Shown here: piece after piece, positions 8,370 through 17,378 of the stretch
Position numbering within the stretch: the first letter of the stretch is position 1
Layout: each line of letters opens with the position of its first letter
Assembly (NCBI GenBank): GCA_964393605.1
Contig: CAYMUL010000018.1
Span: 1-64,000 of the forward strand
Source: CAYMUL01 sp964393605
Lineage (GTDB): Bacteria; Bacteroidota; Ignavibacteria; Ignavibacteriales; Ignavibacteriaceae
Length of the DNA: 64,000 nt
Direction: 5' to 3'
Notes under the pieces: model-generated
The model's database searches: none
What the model was told of the DNA's origin: nothing
What the model saw: only the letters and a program-made list of their open reading frames with translations
Made by a program: the position numbers and the translations under genes

Positions 8370-10008
8370 TAAAAATCTTCTTATTTCAAAATTAGAATTG
8401 ATTGCCGATATAATGGACTTGAAAGGAGAAAACAAGTTCAAGGTTTCTGCGTTTAGAAATGGAGCGCTCACGCTTAAAAGATTGTCCGGCGATTTAACAG
8501 AAATGATTTTAAGTAAAGAAATTGAAAACGTAAAAGGAATCGGCAAAGGTTTGCTATCTGTTATTTATGAATATCATGACAAATCTACTTTTTCTCTTCT
8601 CGATGAATTGATGAAAGATATTCCGAACACACTCCTCGAAATATTTCAGGTGAGGGGATTGGGTCCGAAGAAAATTGGTTTGTTGTTTAATGAATTAAAA
8701 ATTTCTTCGCTCGAACAACTTGAACTCGCTTGCAAAAACGGTGAAGTGGAAACTCTTCAAGGTTTTAGCAAGAAATTTGTTGAAACTATTCTTTCAGAAA
8801 TTGAAAAAATAAAATATTATCGTCAATTCATTTTGATACATGAAGCGGAGGCAATCGCACAGAAAGTTGAAGAATATTTTCGTCTTCACGATAATATCGA
8901 TAAATTCAATCTCACCGGCGATTTACGCCGCAATGCTGAGGTTGTAAATACCGTAGAGTTTGTTTTGTTTTCAAAAAATATTTTTCAAATTGTTCAGCAA
9001 ATTCAGAGTTCATTCAATTCAGTCGAGCAAAAAGAAAATTTAATCATCATCAACAATTTTCAAGTTCCGGTAAAAATATTCTTCGCTGAAAATGAAACCG
9101 ATTATATCAACTTACTTTTCGAAACGACCGGTTCGACAAATTTTCTCGAAAAAATAAATTACAATAAAATTGAGAATGTGAATTCGGAAGAAGAAATCTT
9201 TACAAAACTTTCTATCAATTTTATTCTTCCCGAAAATAGAGAAGTAGAATTTTTAGATTCGAAGAAAAATAATTCATCCGATTTGAGTGTGGAGATTTTT
9301 AATGGTCTTCTGCATTTCCATACAACATATTCGGATGGCAAAAACACTCTTGAAGAGATGATTAAAAAGGGGAGAAGCATCGGTTACAAATATTTTGCTG
9401 TCTGCGATCATAGTAAAATTGCCGCCTACGCCAACGGTTTGACCGAAGAAAGATTATTATTGCAAGCAAAAGAAATTAAAAATGTTTCGAAAAAAATTGG
9501 CGCAAAAATATTTCGTGGAAGTGAAGTTGATATTCTCGCAAACGGCGAACTTGATTTTTCAAACGATACACTTTCACAACTTGAATTTGTCGTGGCGTCG
9601 GTGCATAGTCGTTTTGAATTGTCTAAAGACGAAATGACGCAACGAATCATAAAAGCCGTTGAGAATCCGAATGTCTGCGTTCTCGGTCATCCGACAGGAA
9701 GGTTGCTGCTTTCGCGCGAGGGCTATCAATGCGATATTAAAAAAATTATTGATGCATGTTTTGACAATAAAGTTGCAATCGAAATTAATGCAAACCCGCA
9801 TCGTCTCGACTTGGATTGGCGAAATATTTTTTATGCACGTGAGAAAGGTTGTCTCTTTTCAATCAATGCCGATGCTCATTCTACTTCTGATATCGATCTT
9901 ACAAAATATGGAATGTTGGTCGCTCGAAAAGGCGGCATCACTTCTTCCGAAGTAATTAATTGTTTTGATGAAAATATTTTCAATAAATTTCTTAAAGAAA
10001 AAAAATAA
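8362..10008 (+). CDS. PolX-type protein: degenerate polymerase plus PHP nuclease domain
   Basis: This protein of about 548 residues has the bacterial PolX layout: helix-hairpin-helix repeats (KGIGKG near 55, RGLGPKKIG near 100), a polymerase beta-like palm (about 160-300) and a C-terminal PHP domain (about 315-545). The PHP site looks complete: LHFHTTYSDG, VCDHSK, GSEVDI, ASVHSRF, LGHPTGR and NADAHS. In the palm, the two metal-binding aspartates after the conserved LRR motif are replaced (NTVEF instead of GDxD), and the third is lysine (VPVKIFF). Polymerase activity is therefore unlikely, while 3'-5' exonuclease or AP-endonuclease activity may remain. ATG at 8362 is preferred over GTG at 8350. 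Confidence 0.87.
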   Translation: MFDKNLLISKLELIADIMDLKGENKFKVSAFRNGALTLKRLSGDLTEMILSKEIENVKGIGKGLLSVIYEYHDKSTFSLLDELMKDIPNTLLEIFQVRGLGPKKIGLLFNELKISSLEQLELACKNGEVETLQGFSKKFVETILSEIEKIKYYRQFILIHEAEAIAQKVEEYFRLHDNIDKFNLTGDLRRNAEVVNTVEFVLFSKNIFQIVQQIQSSFNSVEQKENLIIINNFQVPVKIFFAENETDYINLLFETTGSTNFLEKINYNKIENVNSEEEIFTKLSINFILPENREVEFLDSKKNNSSDLSVEIFNGLLHFHTTYSDGKNTLEEMIKKGRSIGYKYFAVCDHSKIAAYANGLTEERLLLQAKEIKNVSKKIGAKIFRGSEVDILANGELDFSNDTLSQLEFVVASVHSRFELSKDEMTQRIIKAVENPNVCVLGHPTGRLLLSREGYQCDIKKIIDACFDNKVAIEINANPHRLDLDWRNIFYAREKGCLFSINADAHSTSDIDLTKYGMLVARKGGITSSEVINCFDENIFNKFLKEKK

Positions 10009-10014
10009 AATTGT

Positions 10015-10779
10015 ATGAGTTTGATTCAAACAGAAATAAAAAATAATGTCGCGATAATTCGATTAAACAGACCGGAAAAAAGAAATGCTCTTAGCCCGGA
10101 TTTGATTTCTTCACTACTCGAAAAATTAAAATCCTTCGAAGCGGATGATAAAGTTAAGGTTGTAATCATTACCGGAAATGGAAAAGCATTTTGCGCCGGC
10201 GCTGACCTTGAATACTTAAATTTGCTTCGCGAAAATGACACCTCGGCAAACGAGAAAGATTCAGTTTTGCTATCCGATTTTTTCTTCGGTGTTTATAATT
10301 TTACAAAACCACTGATTGCCGCAGTCAACGGGCATGCGATTGCAGGCGGATGCGGGTTGGCGACTGCATGCGATTTTATTATCGCAAATCCTTCTGCAAA
10401 GTTTGGTTACACCGAAACTAAAATTGGTTTTCTTCCGGCAATCGTTTCTTATATTTTGTTAAAAAGAATTAGCACGGCTAAAGCGAATCAACTTTTACTT
10501 ACCGCAGAATTGATTTCTGCCGATGTTGCGTTAAGCATCGGATTGATTGACGAAATCCATGATGAGCCGATGAATAAAGCGTTTGAGATTGCCGAAATAA
10601 TTTCACAAAATTCTTTGTGGTCGTTGATTCAAACAAAAAAAATGATAAAAGAAGTTTCGAGTATGAAAGAAGATTCCGCAAAAAATTATTTAAAGAACTT
10701 AAATGTCATTTCGCGAACCTCACCCGATTTTAAAGCTGGATTAGAAAAATTTTTTAATTCGAAAGGAGATAAAGAATAA
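10015..10779 (+). CDS. Enoyl-CoA hydratase/isomerase family protein
   Basis: This 254-residue crotonase-fold enzyme has the standard family length. The oxyanion-hole segments are visible as AFCAGADLEYL (about 60-70) and NGHAIAGGCGLATACD (about 104-119). The first catalytic glutamate of classical hydratases is glycine here (GGCGLA), while the second lies in FGYTETKIGFLPA. This single-acid pattern occurs in several subgroups, including methylglutaconyl-CoA hydratases, so the exact substrate is uncertain. A role in fatty-acid or branched-chain amino-acid breakdown is plausible. It starts six bases after PolX and its stop overlaps the apt start (TAATG at 10777-10781). Confidence 0.85.
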   Translation: MSLIQTEIKNNVAIIRLNRPEKRNALSPDLISSLLEKLKSFEADDKVKVVIITGNGKAFCAGADLEYLNLLRENDTSANEKDSVLLSDFFFGVYNFTKPLIAAVNGHAIAGGCGLATACDFIIANPSAKFGYTETKIGFLPAIVSYILLKRISTAKANQLLLTAELISADVALSIGLIDEIHDEPMNKAFEIAEIISQNSLWSLIQTKKMIKEVSSMKEDSAKNYLKNLNVISRTSPDFKAGLEKFFNSKGDKE

Positions 10780-11300
10780 TGGACTTAAAAAATGTAATTC
10801 GTTCCGTTCCCGATTTTCCCAAGCCGGGAATAAACTTCAAAGACATTACAACTCTTTTGAAAAATCCCGAAGCCGTCGAACAAACTTTGCAATCGTTATT
10901 AAAATTTGTTGATGGAAAAAGGATTGATAAAGTTGCGGCGATCGAATCACGCGGCTTTATTTTCGGTGCAATGATTGCCAATAAACTCGGCATCGGTTTC
11001 GTTCCTATTCGCAAGCCGAACAAACTACCTGCGGAAAAAGTTGCCGAAACTTATTCACTCGAATATGGAACTGATACTATCGAAATTCATAAGGATGCAA
11101 TCAGCGCGGGCGAAAAAATTTTATTGCACGATGATTTGCTCGCAACCGGCGGCACTGCCAAAGCCGCTTGCAATCTGATTGAAAAGCTCGGCGGAAAAAT
11201 TGAGCAAGTATCTTTTATTGTCGAGTTGAGTTTTTTGAACGGCAGAAATCTTTTAAATAATTTTGACGTGAGAAGTACTGTAAGTTACGACGCGGAGTAA
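10779..11300 (+). CDS. apt: Adenine phosphoribosyltransferase
   Basis: This 173-residue type I phosphoribosyltransferase makes AMP from adenine and PRPP in purine salvage. The N-terminal IRSVPDFPKPGINFKDIT motif is diagnostic of Apt. ESRGFIFG (about 56) and the PRPP loop LLHDDLLATGGTAKA (about 112-126) are intact. The gene ends a run of overlapping genes starting at 4565. Its stop abuts the stop of the convergent rsmI gene with no bases between them, so no terminator fits there. Confidence 0.95.
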   Translation: MDLKNVIRSVPDFPKPGINFKDITTLLKNPEAVEQTLQSLLKFVDGKRIDKVAAIESRGFIFGAMIANKLGIGFVPIRKPNKLPAEKVAETYSLEYGTDTIEIHKDAISAGEKILLHDDLLATGGTAKAACNLIEKLGGKIEQVSFIVELSFLNGRNLLNNFDVRSTVSYDAE

Positions 11301-11972
11301 TCACTGCTTCCACGATTTTGGAGCGATTAAAACTACGAATTCACCTTTCGGTTTTTTCTCTTTAAAATGTTCGATTAACTGCTGCGGCGTTCCCGAAATT
11401 CTTTCCTCAAACATTTTTGTAATCTCACGACAAATTACGATATACCTTTCGCTGTCATGTATCAAAATTTCGTTCAATAGTTTTTCAATTCTATAAGTTG
11501 ATTCGTAAAGGATGATCGTTCTATCTTCTTGAAGAAGCGAAAGAATTTTTTTCTGTCTTCCTTTTTTTTGGGGAAGAAATCCTTCGAAGATGAACGAATC
11601 AGTCGGCAAACCGGAAATCGAAAGAGCCGCTACAGATGCGGTTGCACCGGGGATAGCTGATACACTTATTCCTTCTTTTAAAACTGCATTTACAAGTCTT
11701 CCGCCGGGATCGGAAATGGTTGGAGTTCCCGCATCGCTCACTAAAGCAATATTTAATCCACTTTTTAATTTCTCTATAACTACATCGATAAATTTGCTTT
11801 CATTAAATGCATTCAAAGCGAAAAGCGGTTTTGAAATTTCGTAATGCTTGAGAAGAACGGAAGTTACTCTTTTATCTTCACAAATAATTTCATCAACCGA
11901 GCGCAACGTTTCGAGCGCACGGAGTGTGATATCTTTTAAATTACCGATTGGAGTGCTGACGATGTAAAGCAT
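11301..11972 (-). CDS. rsmI: 16S rRNA 2'-O-ribose C1402 methyltransferase RsmI, short form
   Basis: This 223-residue SAM-dependent methyltransferase of the tetrapyrrole methylase fold modifies C1402 in the ribosomal decoding centre. The N-terminus LYIVSTPIGNLKDITLRALETL is typical, followed by CEDKR, LVSDAGTPTISDPG (the SAM-loop region) and GATASVAALSISGLP. The usual C-terminal extension of about 50 residues is absent; the protein ends after FVVLIAP. Short forms are common in the FCB group. It reads toward apt and ends directly against it. Confidence 0.92.
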   Translation of the reverse strand: MLYIVSTPIGNLKDITLRALETLRSVDEIICEDKRVTSVLLKHYEISKPLFALNAFNESKFIDVVIEKLKSGLNIALVSDAGTPTISDPGGRLVNAVLKEGISVSAIPGATASVAALSISGLPTDSFIFEGFLPQKKGRQKKILSLLQEDRTIILYESTYRIEKLLNEILIHDSERYIVICREITKMFEERISGTPQQLIEHFKEKKPKGEFVVLIAPKSWKQ

Positions 11973-11989
11973 GTTATTTAAAACTATTA

Positions 11990-12009
11990 CGGCTCCGCAA
12001 TTGGAGCCG
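11990..12009. terminator. Hairpin between lysine aminotransferase and rsmI
   Basis: CGGCTCC (11990-11996) and GGAGCCG (12003-12009) form a perfect seven-pair stem around GCAATT. On the minus strand it follows the aminotransferase stop by 26 bases and is followed by TAATAGTTTT, a weak T run. It may terminate that gene or attenuate read-through into rsmI. Confidence 0.5.
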
Positions 12010-12035
12010 CATAGTGCAAGTAGTTAATTAATTTG

Positions 12036-13397
12036 TTATTTATTACGAAGCGAAAATAAAACATTCTCGATTATTTTCAATCCTTTGTTTAAATCATTTT
12101 GAGTAATATTCAAAGGTGTGCGGAAACGGATTGATGTGATACCGCAGCCAAGAATTATGAGATGTTGTTTATGCGCTTGCGAAAGAAATTCTTTTCTAAT
12201 ATCTCCGTTCGGCATGTCGAATGCGCACATCAGCCCTTTACCTCTTGCATTTGAAACGAGAGTCGGAAAATCTTTCTGAAGTTGTTGTAATCTGTTAATT
12301 AAAAACTCACCTTGAGTCGCAACATTATCAAGAATATTTTCTTCTTCATAAATCTCAAGATATTTTCCGGCGCGCGCCATGTCAATCAAGTTTCCCCCCC
12401 AGGTTGAATTGATACGGCTCGGCTTTCTGAAACAGTGCTCTTCAACATCATCAATTCTGTCGCTCACCATGATTCCGCAAGTCTGTGCTTTCTTTCCGAA
12501 AGAAATTATATCGGGATAAACATAATGCTCGGAAGCCCACATTTTACCGGTGATTCCCATTCCTGTTTGAACTTCATCAAACATTAAAAGAATCTCATTC
12601 TCATCGGCGATTTGTCGAAGTTTCAAGAAAAATTCTTTGCGGAAATAATTATCTCCGCCTTCGGCTTGAATCGGCTCAAGTATAATTACGGCAATGTCAT
12701 CTTTATTCTGTTTTATCGCCGCATAAATTTGATCGACTGCTTTTTCTTCCGCTTTAATTACTTCACTCAAACTTTGTTCGAGCGGAAAAGTAATTTTTGG
12801 ATTGTCAATTCTCGGCCATGGAAATTTCGGAAAGTAATTTACTTTATTCAGATCGGTGTTAGTTAAAGAAAGAGTGTAACCTGTTCTGCCATGAAATGCT
12901 TCTTTGAAGTGAATGACTTGATGTCCTTTTTCTTCTTTGTAACCTTTCTTAAAATTCTTTTGAACTTTCCAATCGAAGGCAACTTTAAGTCCATTCTCCA
13001 CACCAACCGAACCGCCGGAAACGAAGAATAGATATTTGAAGTGTGCCGGTTTTGCAATTCTGCCGAAAGCATCCACAAACTCCGCCATGTAAGTTGTGAA
13101 GATGTCTGAATTTGAAGGCTTGTTCAACGCGATGTCAGAAACCTTCTGCCTGAATTCCGGAGTTGAAAGTTTTGGGTGATTCATCCCGAGCGGGGAAGAT
13201 GCAAAGAAAGAAAAGAAGTCGATATATTCATCTCCGTTTCTTTCGTCAATAAAAGTAGAACCATGGCTGTTCCGAAGATCGAGAACAAAATCAAATCCAT
13301 CCACGAGCATATATTTCCTTAAAGTGTCGTGAACTAATTTCGGTTCGATATTTACAGTGTAATTAATGTCTGTTTCATTTATAAATGTGGTGTTCAT
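12036..13397 (-). CDS. lat: L-lysine 6-aminotransferase
   Basis: This 453-residue class III PLP aminotransferase removes the epsilon amino group of lysine to give aminoadipate semialdehyde. The N-terminal region (HDTLRKYMLVDGFDFVLDL, SHGSTFIDERNGDEYIDFF) is characteristic of the lysine-epsilon group and not of ornithine or GABA enzymes. LMFDEVQTGMGITG and the Schiff-base lysine in SFGKKAQTCG (about residue 300) are present. It is divergent from a gene for aminoadipate-semialdehyde dehydrogenase, the next enzyme in the pathway, which strongly supports the call. GAGAGGAAATA before the ATG is a fair ribosome-binding site. A TAGCTTTA box on the minus strand (13431-13438) may be its promoter. Confidence 0.92.
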   Translation of the reverse strand: MNTTFINETDINYTVNIEPKLVHDTLRKYMLVDGFDFVLDLRNSHGSTFIDERNGDEYIDFFSFFASSPLGMNHPKLSTPEFRQKVSDIALNKPSNSDIFTTYMAEFVDAFGRIAKPAHFKYLFFVSGGSVGVENGLKVAFDWKVQKNFKKGYKEEKGHQVIHFKEAFHGRTGYTLSLTNTDLNKVNYFPKFPWPRIDNPKITFPLEQSLSEVIKAEEKAVDQIYAAIKQNKDDIAVIILEPIQAEGGDNYFRKEFFLKLRQIADENEILLMFDEVQTGMGITGKMWASEHYVYPDIISFGKKAQTCGIMVSDRIDDVEEHCFRKPSRINSTWGGNLIDMARAGKYLEIYEEENILDNVATQGEFLINRLQQLQKDFPTLVSNARGKGLMCAFDMPNGDIRKEFLSQAHKQHLIILGCGITSIRFRTPLNITQNDLNKGLKIIENVLFSLRNK

Positions 13398-13450
13398 TAT
13401 TTCCTCTCTTAATTAATATTTAGTGTTGATTAAAGCTAAAAAAGAGGGAA

Positions 13451-13483
13451 GTTTTAAAACACGTTTTCAAACCTCGAAACGAG
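13451..13483. promoter_or_regulatory. Candidate operator between the lysine genes
   Basis: The 245-base divergent spacer holds GTTTTAAAAC (13451-13460), overlapped by AAAAC-AC-GTTTT (13456-13467), then CTCG-AAA-CGAG (13473-13483). These clustered inverted repeats lie just upstream of the minus-strand promoter candidate. They could bind a lysine-responsive regulator; this is inference only. Confidence 0.3.
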
Positions 13484-13603
13484 ATAACTCCGCAGCGCTC
13501 TGGATAGTATTTTTTTCATGTTTGAATTATTTTCACTGTTTTTGTTTAGTATTCTTCAAGACATCTGATCGAATTAATTTATCAGACTCTAACTAAGATT
13601 TGG

Positions 13604-13611
13604 TATATTTG
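13604..13611 (+). promoter_or_regulatory. TATATTTG -7 box for the ALDH gene
   Basis: An exact TAnnTTTG match lies 31 bases before the ATG at 13643, at the same distance as for the gene at 4565. No clear -33 TTTG is seen. Confidence 0.55.
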
Positions 13612-13642
13612 CGGCTCAAATATAAAAAAAATTGAGGAGAAA

Positions 13643-15175
13643 ATGGATTTCTTAAAAGCATTAAAAATTGAAAAAAATAATTACGGATCTTCTACCGGAT
13701 TGGAATGGGGAAATACTTCCAATAGCGGTGAATTAAAAATTTATAGCCCGACAAACGGCGAGTTCATTGGCTCGGTATTTCAAGCCTCGGAGCAAGATCA
13801 TAACAATATCATTGAAAAAGCTAAAGATGCATTTGTCCAGTGGCGCGCAACTCCGGCTCCAAAGCGCGGCGAAGTTGTTCGACAAATCGGTTTGAAGCTT
13901 CGCGAATATAAAGAACCTCTCGGAAAACTTGTCTCTTACGAAATGGGAAAATCTCTGCAGGAAGGTTTAGGTGAAGTTCAGGAAATGATTGATATCTGTG
14001 ACTTTGCAACCGGTTTATCACGACAATTTTATGGTTTAACAATGCAATCGGAAAGACCATCTCACAGAATGTATGAGCAATGGCATCCGCTCGGAATTGT
14101 TTGCACGATTTCGGCTTTCAATTTCCCGGTCGCTGTTTGGTCATGGAACGCAATGATTGCCTCAGTTTGTGGAGATGTGAATCTTTGGAAACCTTCTTCA
14201 AAAGTACCTCTCTCAGCAATTGCAACTCAGAATATAATAGCCGATGTGCTCCGTGAAAATAATATTCCCGAAGGAGTCTTCTCCTTAATTATTGGGAAAG
14301 GGTCCACGATTGGCGAAATGATTTTGAATGATCACAATATTCCGATGGTTTCCGTTACCGGCTCAACTCCGGTTGGTCGCCATGCCGCAGAAGTCGTTTC
14401 AAAAAGATTCGGACGGACTATTTTAGAACTTGGCGGAAATAATGCAATAATCATTACTGAAAATGCAGACTTAAAATTAGCAGTGCCGGCGGTAGTTTTC
14501 GGCGCGGTGGGAACTGCAGGACAAAGATGCACTTCCACACGAAGATTAATCGTTCATAAAAATATTTATGATAAAGTTAAAGATGTAATTGTCTCCGCAT
14601 ACAAAAGTTTAAAAATTGGAGACCCTCTCGATCAAAATAATCATGTTGGACCATTGATTGATAAATCCGCAGTAAAAAGTTTTACTGCCGCGCTTGAGGA
14701 AGTAAAAAAGTCCGGCGGAAATATTCTTTTCGGTGGAGAAGTTCTTTCAGGAATAGGATATGAGAGCGGATGTTATGTTGTTCCTGCAATTGTTGAAGCG
14801 GAGAATAGTTATCCGATAGTTCAAGAAGAAACTTTTGCTCCGATTTTATATCTCCTAAAATATTCCGGCGAAGTTGAAAACGCCATCGAAATTCAGAATG
14901 GTGTAAAGCAAGGTTTGTCGTCTGCAATCTTCACACAAAACTTAATTGAAGCCGAAACATATTTATCTGCGTGGGGTTCGGATTGCGGAATTGCAAACGT
15001 GAACATCGGAACGAGCGGTGCTGAAATTGGCGGAGCGTTTGGCGGTGAAAAAGAAACCGGTGCCGGCAGAGAATCCGGTTCCGATTCATGGAAAGCTTAC
15101 ATGCGTCGACAAACTAACACAATCAATTTCGGTAAAACACTTCCTTTAGCTCAAGGGATTAAGTTCAACCTTTAA
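13643..15175 (+). CDS. amaB: L-aminoadipate-semialdehyde dehydrogenase (ALDH7/AmaB type)
   Basis: This 510-residue NAD(P)-dependent aldehyde dehydrogenase is related to antiquitin (ALDH7). It oxidises 2-aminoadipate 6-semialdehyde, the product of lysine 6-aminotransferase, to 2-aminoadipate. The general-base glutamate lies in LELGGNNA (about 262) and the nucleophilic cysteine in GQRCTSTRRL (about 295). SAFNFPVAVW and GSTPVGR mark the coenzyme fold, and GAEIGGAFGGEKETGAGRE near the C-terminus is the ALDH7 signature. The divergent arrangement with the aminotransferase makes a two-step lysine degradation unit. GAGGAG precedes the ATG. A long stem (15195-15231) follows the stop. Confidence 0.92.
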   Translation: MDFLKALKIEKNNYGSSTGLEWGNTSNSGELKIYSPTNGEFIGSVFQASEQDHNNIIEKAKDAFVQWRATPAPKRGEVVRQIGLKLREYKEPLGKLVSYEMGKSLQEGLGEVQEMIDICDFATGLSRQFYGLTMQSERPSHRMYEQWHPLGIVCTISAFNFPVAVWSWNAMIASVCGDVNLWKPSSKVPLSAIATQNIIADVLRENNIPEGVFSLIIGKGSTIGEMILNDHNIPMVSVTGSTPVGRHAAEVVSKRFGRTILELGGNNAIIITENADLKLAVPAVVFGAVGTAGQRCTSTRRLIVHKNIYDKVKDVIVSAYKSLKIGDPLDQNNHVGPLIDKSAVKSFTAALEEVKKSGGNILFGGEVLSGIGYESGCYVVPAIVEAENSYPIVQEETFAPILYLLKYSGEVENAIEIQNGVKQGLSSAIFTQNLIEAETYLSAWGSDCGIANVNIGTSGAEIGGAFGGEKETGAGRESGSDSWKAYMRRQTNTINFGKTLPLAQGIKFNL

Positions 15176-15194
15176 TTCATCAATTGATAATTTT

Positions 15195-15240
15195 AGAGAA
15201 CTTCTGAAGGTTTTCATTTTAGAGGTTCTCTTCATATATT
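15195..15240 (+). terminator. Long hairpin after the ALDH gene
   Basis: AGAGAACTTCT (15195-15205) pairs with AGAGGTTCTCT (15221-15231) over 11 positions with one G-U pair, around a 15-base loop. Only TTCATATATT follows, so it is a weak classical terminator but a convincing stem. Confidence 0.5.
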
Positions 15241-15275
15241 GAAACACAAAAAATTTTAATCAGGATTTTTATTTA

Positions 15276-16679
15276 ATGCCAAAAGAATATGAAATTGCAA
15301 TTTTAGGCGGCGGACCGGGAGGCTACGTTGCCGCTATCAGAGCCGCACAACTTGGTTTCAAACTTGTTGTAATCGATAAAGATAATTTGGGCGGCGTCTG
15401 TCTGAATTGGGGGTGCATCCCGACTAAATCACTTCTCAAAAATGCTGAGTTGTTCGATGCAATTAAAAATCATTCTTCAGATTTCGGTATCACTGCAAAG
15501 GATGTTTCATTCGACTTCAACAAAATTATAAAACGAAGCAGAGATATTTCAGAACGGATTTCAAAAAATGTTGAAATGCTGATTAAGAAAAATAAAGTCG
15601 ATCGAATTCGCGGCTTAGGAACTTTCATCTCTAATAATGAAATTGAAGTTACCGATAGCGATGGAAAACTAATTGACACAATCAAAGCCGATAAGATTGT
15701 AATTGCTACCGGCGCACGAACAAGGCAGGTTCCGCAGATTCCAATCGATCGTAAAAATATTATTACAAGTTCGGAAGCAATGACTTTGGAAAAACTTCCG
15801 AAAGAAATGATAATCATCGGCGCAGGCGCAATCGGAATTGAGTTCGCATATTTTTATTCTGTGCTCGGAACAAAAGTTAAAGTTATCGAAATGATGAAAA
15901 ATATTCTTCCAATCGAAGATGAAGAAGTTTCGGTTCTTCTCGAAAAGAATTTTAGAAAGAGGGGAGTGGATATTTTCACAAACGCTTCCGTTGAAAACGC
16001 TGTTGCATCGGAAAAAGGAGTGAAAGTTACAATCAATAAAAACGGCGAGAAGAAAGAACTGAAAGCAGATGTAGCTCTTTGTGCAATCGGCGTTCAAGGT
16101 AATATTGAAAATATCGGTTTAGAAAAAATTGGCATTGAACTTTTTAAAGGTTATATCAAAGTCGATAAATCAAATTATCAAACGAATGTGCCGGGCATTT
16201 ATGCTATCGGTGATGTAATCGGACCGCCATGGCTTGCGCATGTTGCATCTTCGGAAGCGATTCACTGCATCGAAACTATTAAAGGATTGCACTCATCTCC
16301 AATCGATTATTCGAGCATTCCCGGTTGTACATATTGCCAGCCACAAGTTGCAAGTATCGGTTTAACGGAAAGCAAAGCGAGAGAAAAAGGTTATGAAATT
16401 AAAATCGGCAAGTTTCCTTTCATGGCTTCAGGAAAAGCATTTGCAATCGGTGAGCGTGAAGGATTTGTCAAACTTGTTTTTGATGCAAAGTATGGTGAAC
16501 TACTTGGCGCACACATCATCGGTTCTGAAGCGACTGAAATGATTGCCGAATTGGGTATTGCAAAATCTTTAGAAGCTACCCCCGAATCGATTATCAAAAC
16601 TATTCATGCACACCCAACTTTATCCGAATCAGTAATGGAAGCCGCCGCACAAGCTTATGGCGAAGCAATTCACATCTAA
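15276..16679 (+). CDS. lpdA: Dihydrolipoyl dehydrogenase (E3)
   Basis: This 467-residue flavoprotein reoxidises the lipoyl arms of 2-oxoacid dehydrogenase complexes and passes electrons to NAD. The FAD site GGGPGGY lies at about 11-17, the redox disulfide in GGVCLNWGCIPTK (about 39-51), the NAD-site GAGAIGIEFA near 186 and the catalytic histidine in HAHPTLSE near 445. Length is normal. It heads a five-gene run with lipB, E1, E2 and lipA. The start of lipB follows its stop by one base, so the genes are almost certainly cotranscribed. Confidence 0.95.
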   Translation: MPKEYEIAILGGGPGGYVAAIRAAQLGFKLVVIDKDNLGGVCLNWGCIPTKSLLKNAELFDAIKNHSSDFGITAKDVSFDFNKIIKRSRDISERISKNVEMLIKKNKVDRIRGLGTFISNNEIEVTDSDGKLIDTIKADKIVIATGARTRQVPQIPIDRKNIITSSEAMTLEKLPKEMIIIGAGAIGIEFAYFYSVLGTKVKVIEMMKNILPIEDEEVSVLLEKNFRKRGVDIFTNASVENAVASEKGVKVTINKNGEKKELKADVALCAIGVQGNIENIGLEKIGIELFKGYIKVDKSNYQTNVPGIYAIGDVIGPPWLAHVASSEAIHCIETIKGLHSSPIDYSSIPGCTYCQPQVASIGLTESKAREKGYEIKIGKFPFMASGKAFAIGEREGFVKLVFDAKYGELLGAHIIGSEATEMIAELGIAKSLEATPESIIKTIHAHPTLSESVMEAAAQAYGEAIHI

Positions 16680-16680
16680 A

Positions 16681-17367
16681 ATGCTGAACTACCTGAACAT
16701 TCCATCTATTGCCTATGCCGATGCATGGAAATTGCAAAAGCAAATATTTGATGACGTTGTCGCGGGCAATGTTGTCGATACTTTTATCATGCTCGAACAT
16801 GATCACACTTACACACTCGGAAAAGTTGCGGATAAAAAAAATCTCCTCGCGAGCGAATCACAACTTAAAGATGCCGGCATCAACGTTTTTGAAATCGATA
16901 GAGGTGGAGATATTACGTATCACGGTCCGGGACAAATAGTCGGCTATCCGATTATCAACTTGAAAAATTGGAAACAGGACACACATAAATATCTGCGTGC
17001 GCTTGAGGAAGTTATCATTCAAACATGCGCAGAATACAATATCCACGCAGGGAGAAACGAAAAGCACACCGGAGTGTGGATTAATGATAGAAAGATTGCG
17101 GCTATCGGAATTAAAGTCAGCCGTTGGGTTACGATGCACGGTTTTGCTTTTAACGTGAATACAGATTTATCTTACTTCAACGGAATTATTCCGTGTGGGA
17201 TTGCCGATAAAGATGTTACCTCGTTAAAGAAAGAATTACAGCGCGAAGTTCCAATTGAAGAAGTGAAAGAAAAAGTTCTCAAAAATTTTATCGAAATTTT
17301 TGAGTTCGACAAAATTGAATTATTGAATTCAAATATTCGTTCCTTAAATTTTGTTCATGAAAATTAA
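16681..17367 (+). CDS. lipB: Octanoyltransferase LipB
   Basis: LipB transfers octanoyl groups from acyl carrier protein to lipoyl domains. I use the ATG at 16681, one base after the lpd stop, because the family N-terminus begins at about MLNYLNIPSIAY; an upstream in-frame ATG at 16657 would lie within lpd. The family motifs are LEHDHTYTLGK, DRGGDITYHGPGQIVGYP and HTGVWIND. The catalytic lysine lies in GIKVSRW (about 145) and the cysteine in IIPCGI (about 172). At 228 residues it is complete. With lipA in the same operon it supplies the lipoyl groups for the E2 subunit coded two genes downstream. Confidence 0.94.
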   Translation: MLNYLNIPSIAYADAWKLQKQIFDDVVAGNVVDTFIMLEHDHTYTLGKVADKKNLLASESQLKDAGINVFEIDRGGDITYHGPGQIVGYPIINLKNWKQDTHKYLRALEEVIIQTCAEYNIHAGRNEKHTGVWINDRKIAAIGIKVSRWVTMHGFAFNVNTDLSYFNGIIPCGIADKDVTSLKKELQREVPIEEVKEKVLKNFIEIFEFDKIELLNSNIRSLNFVHEN

Positions 17368-17378
17368 GAGATTTCCTT

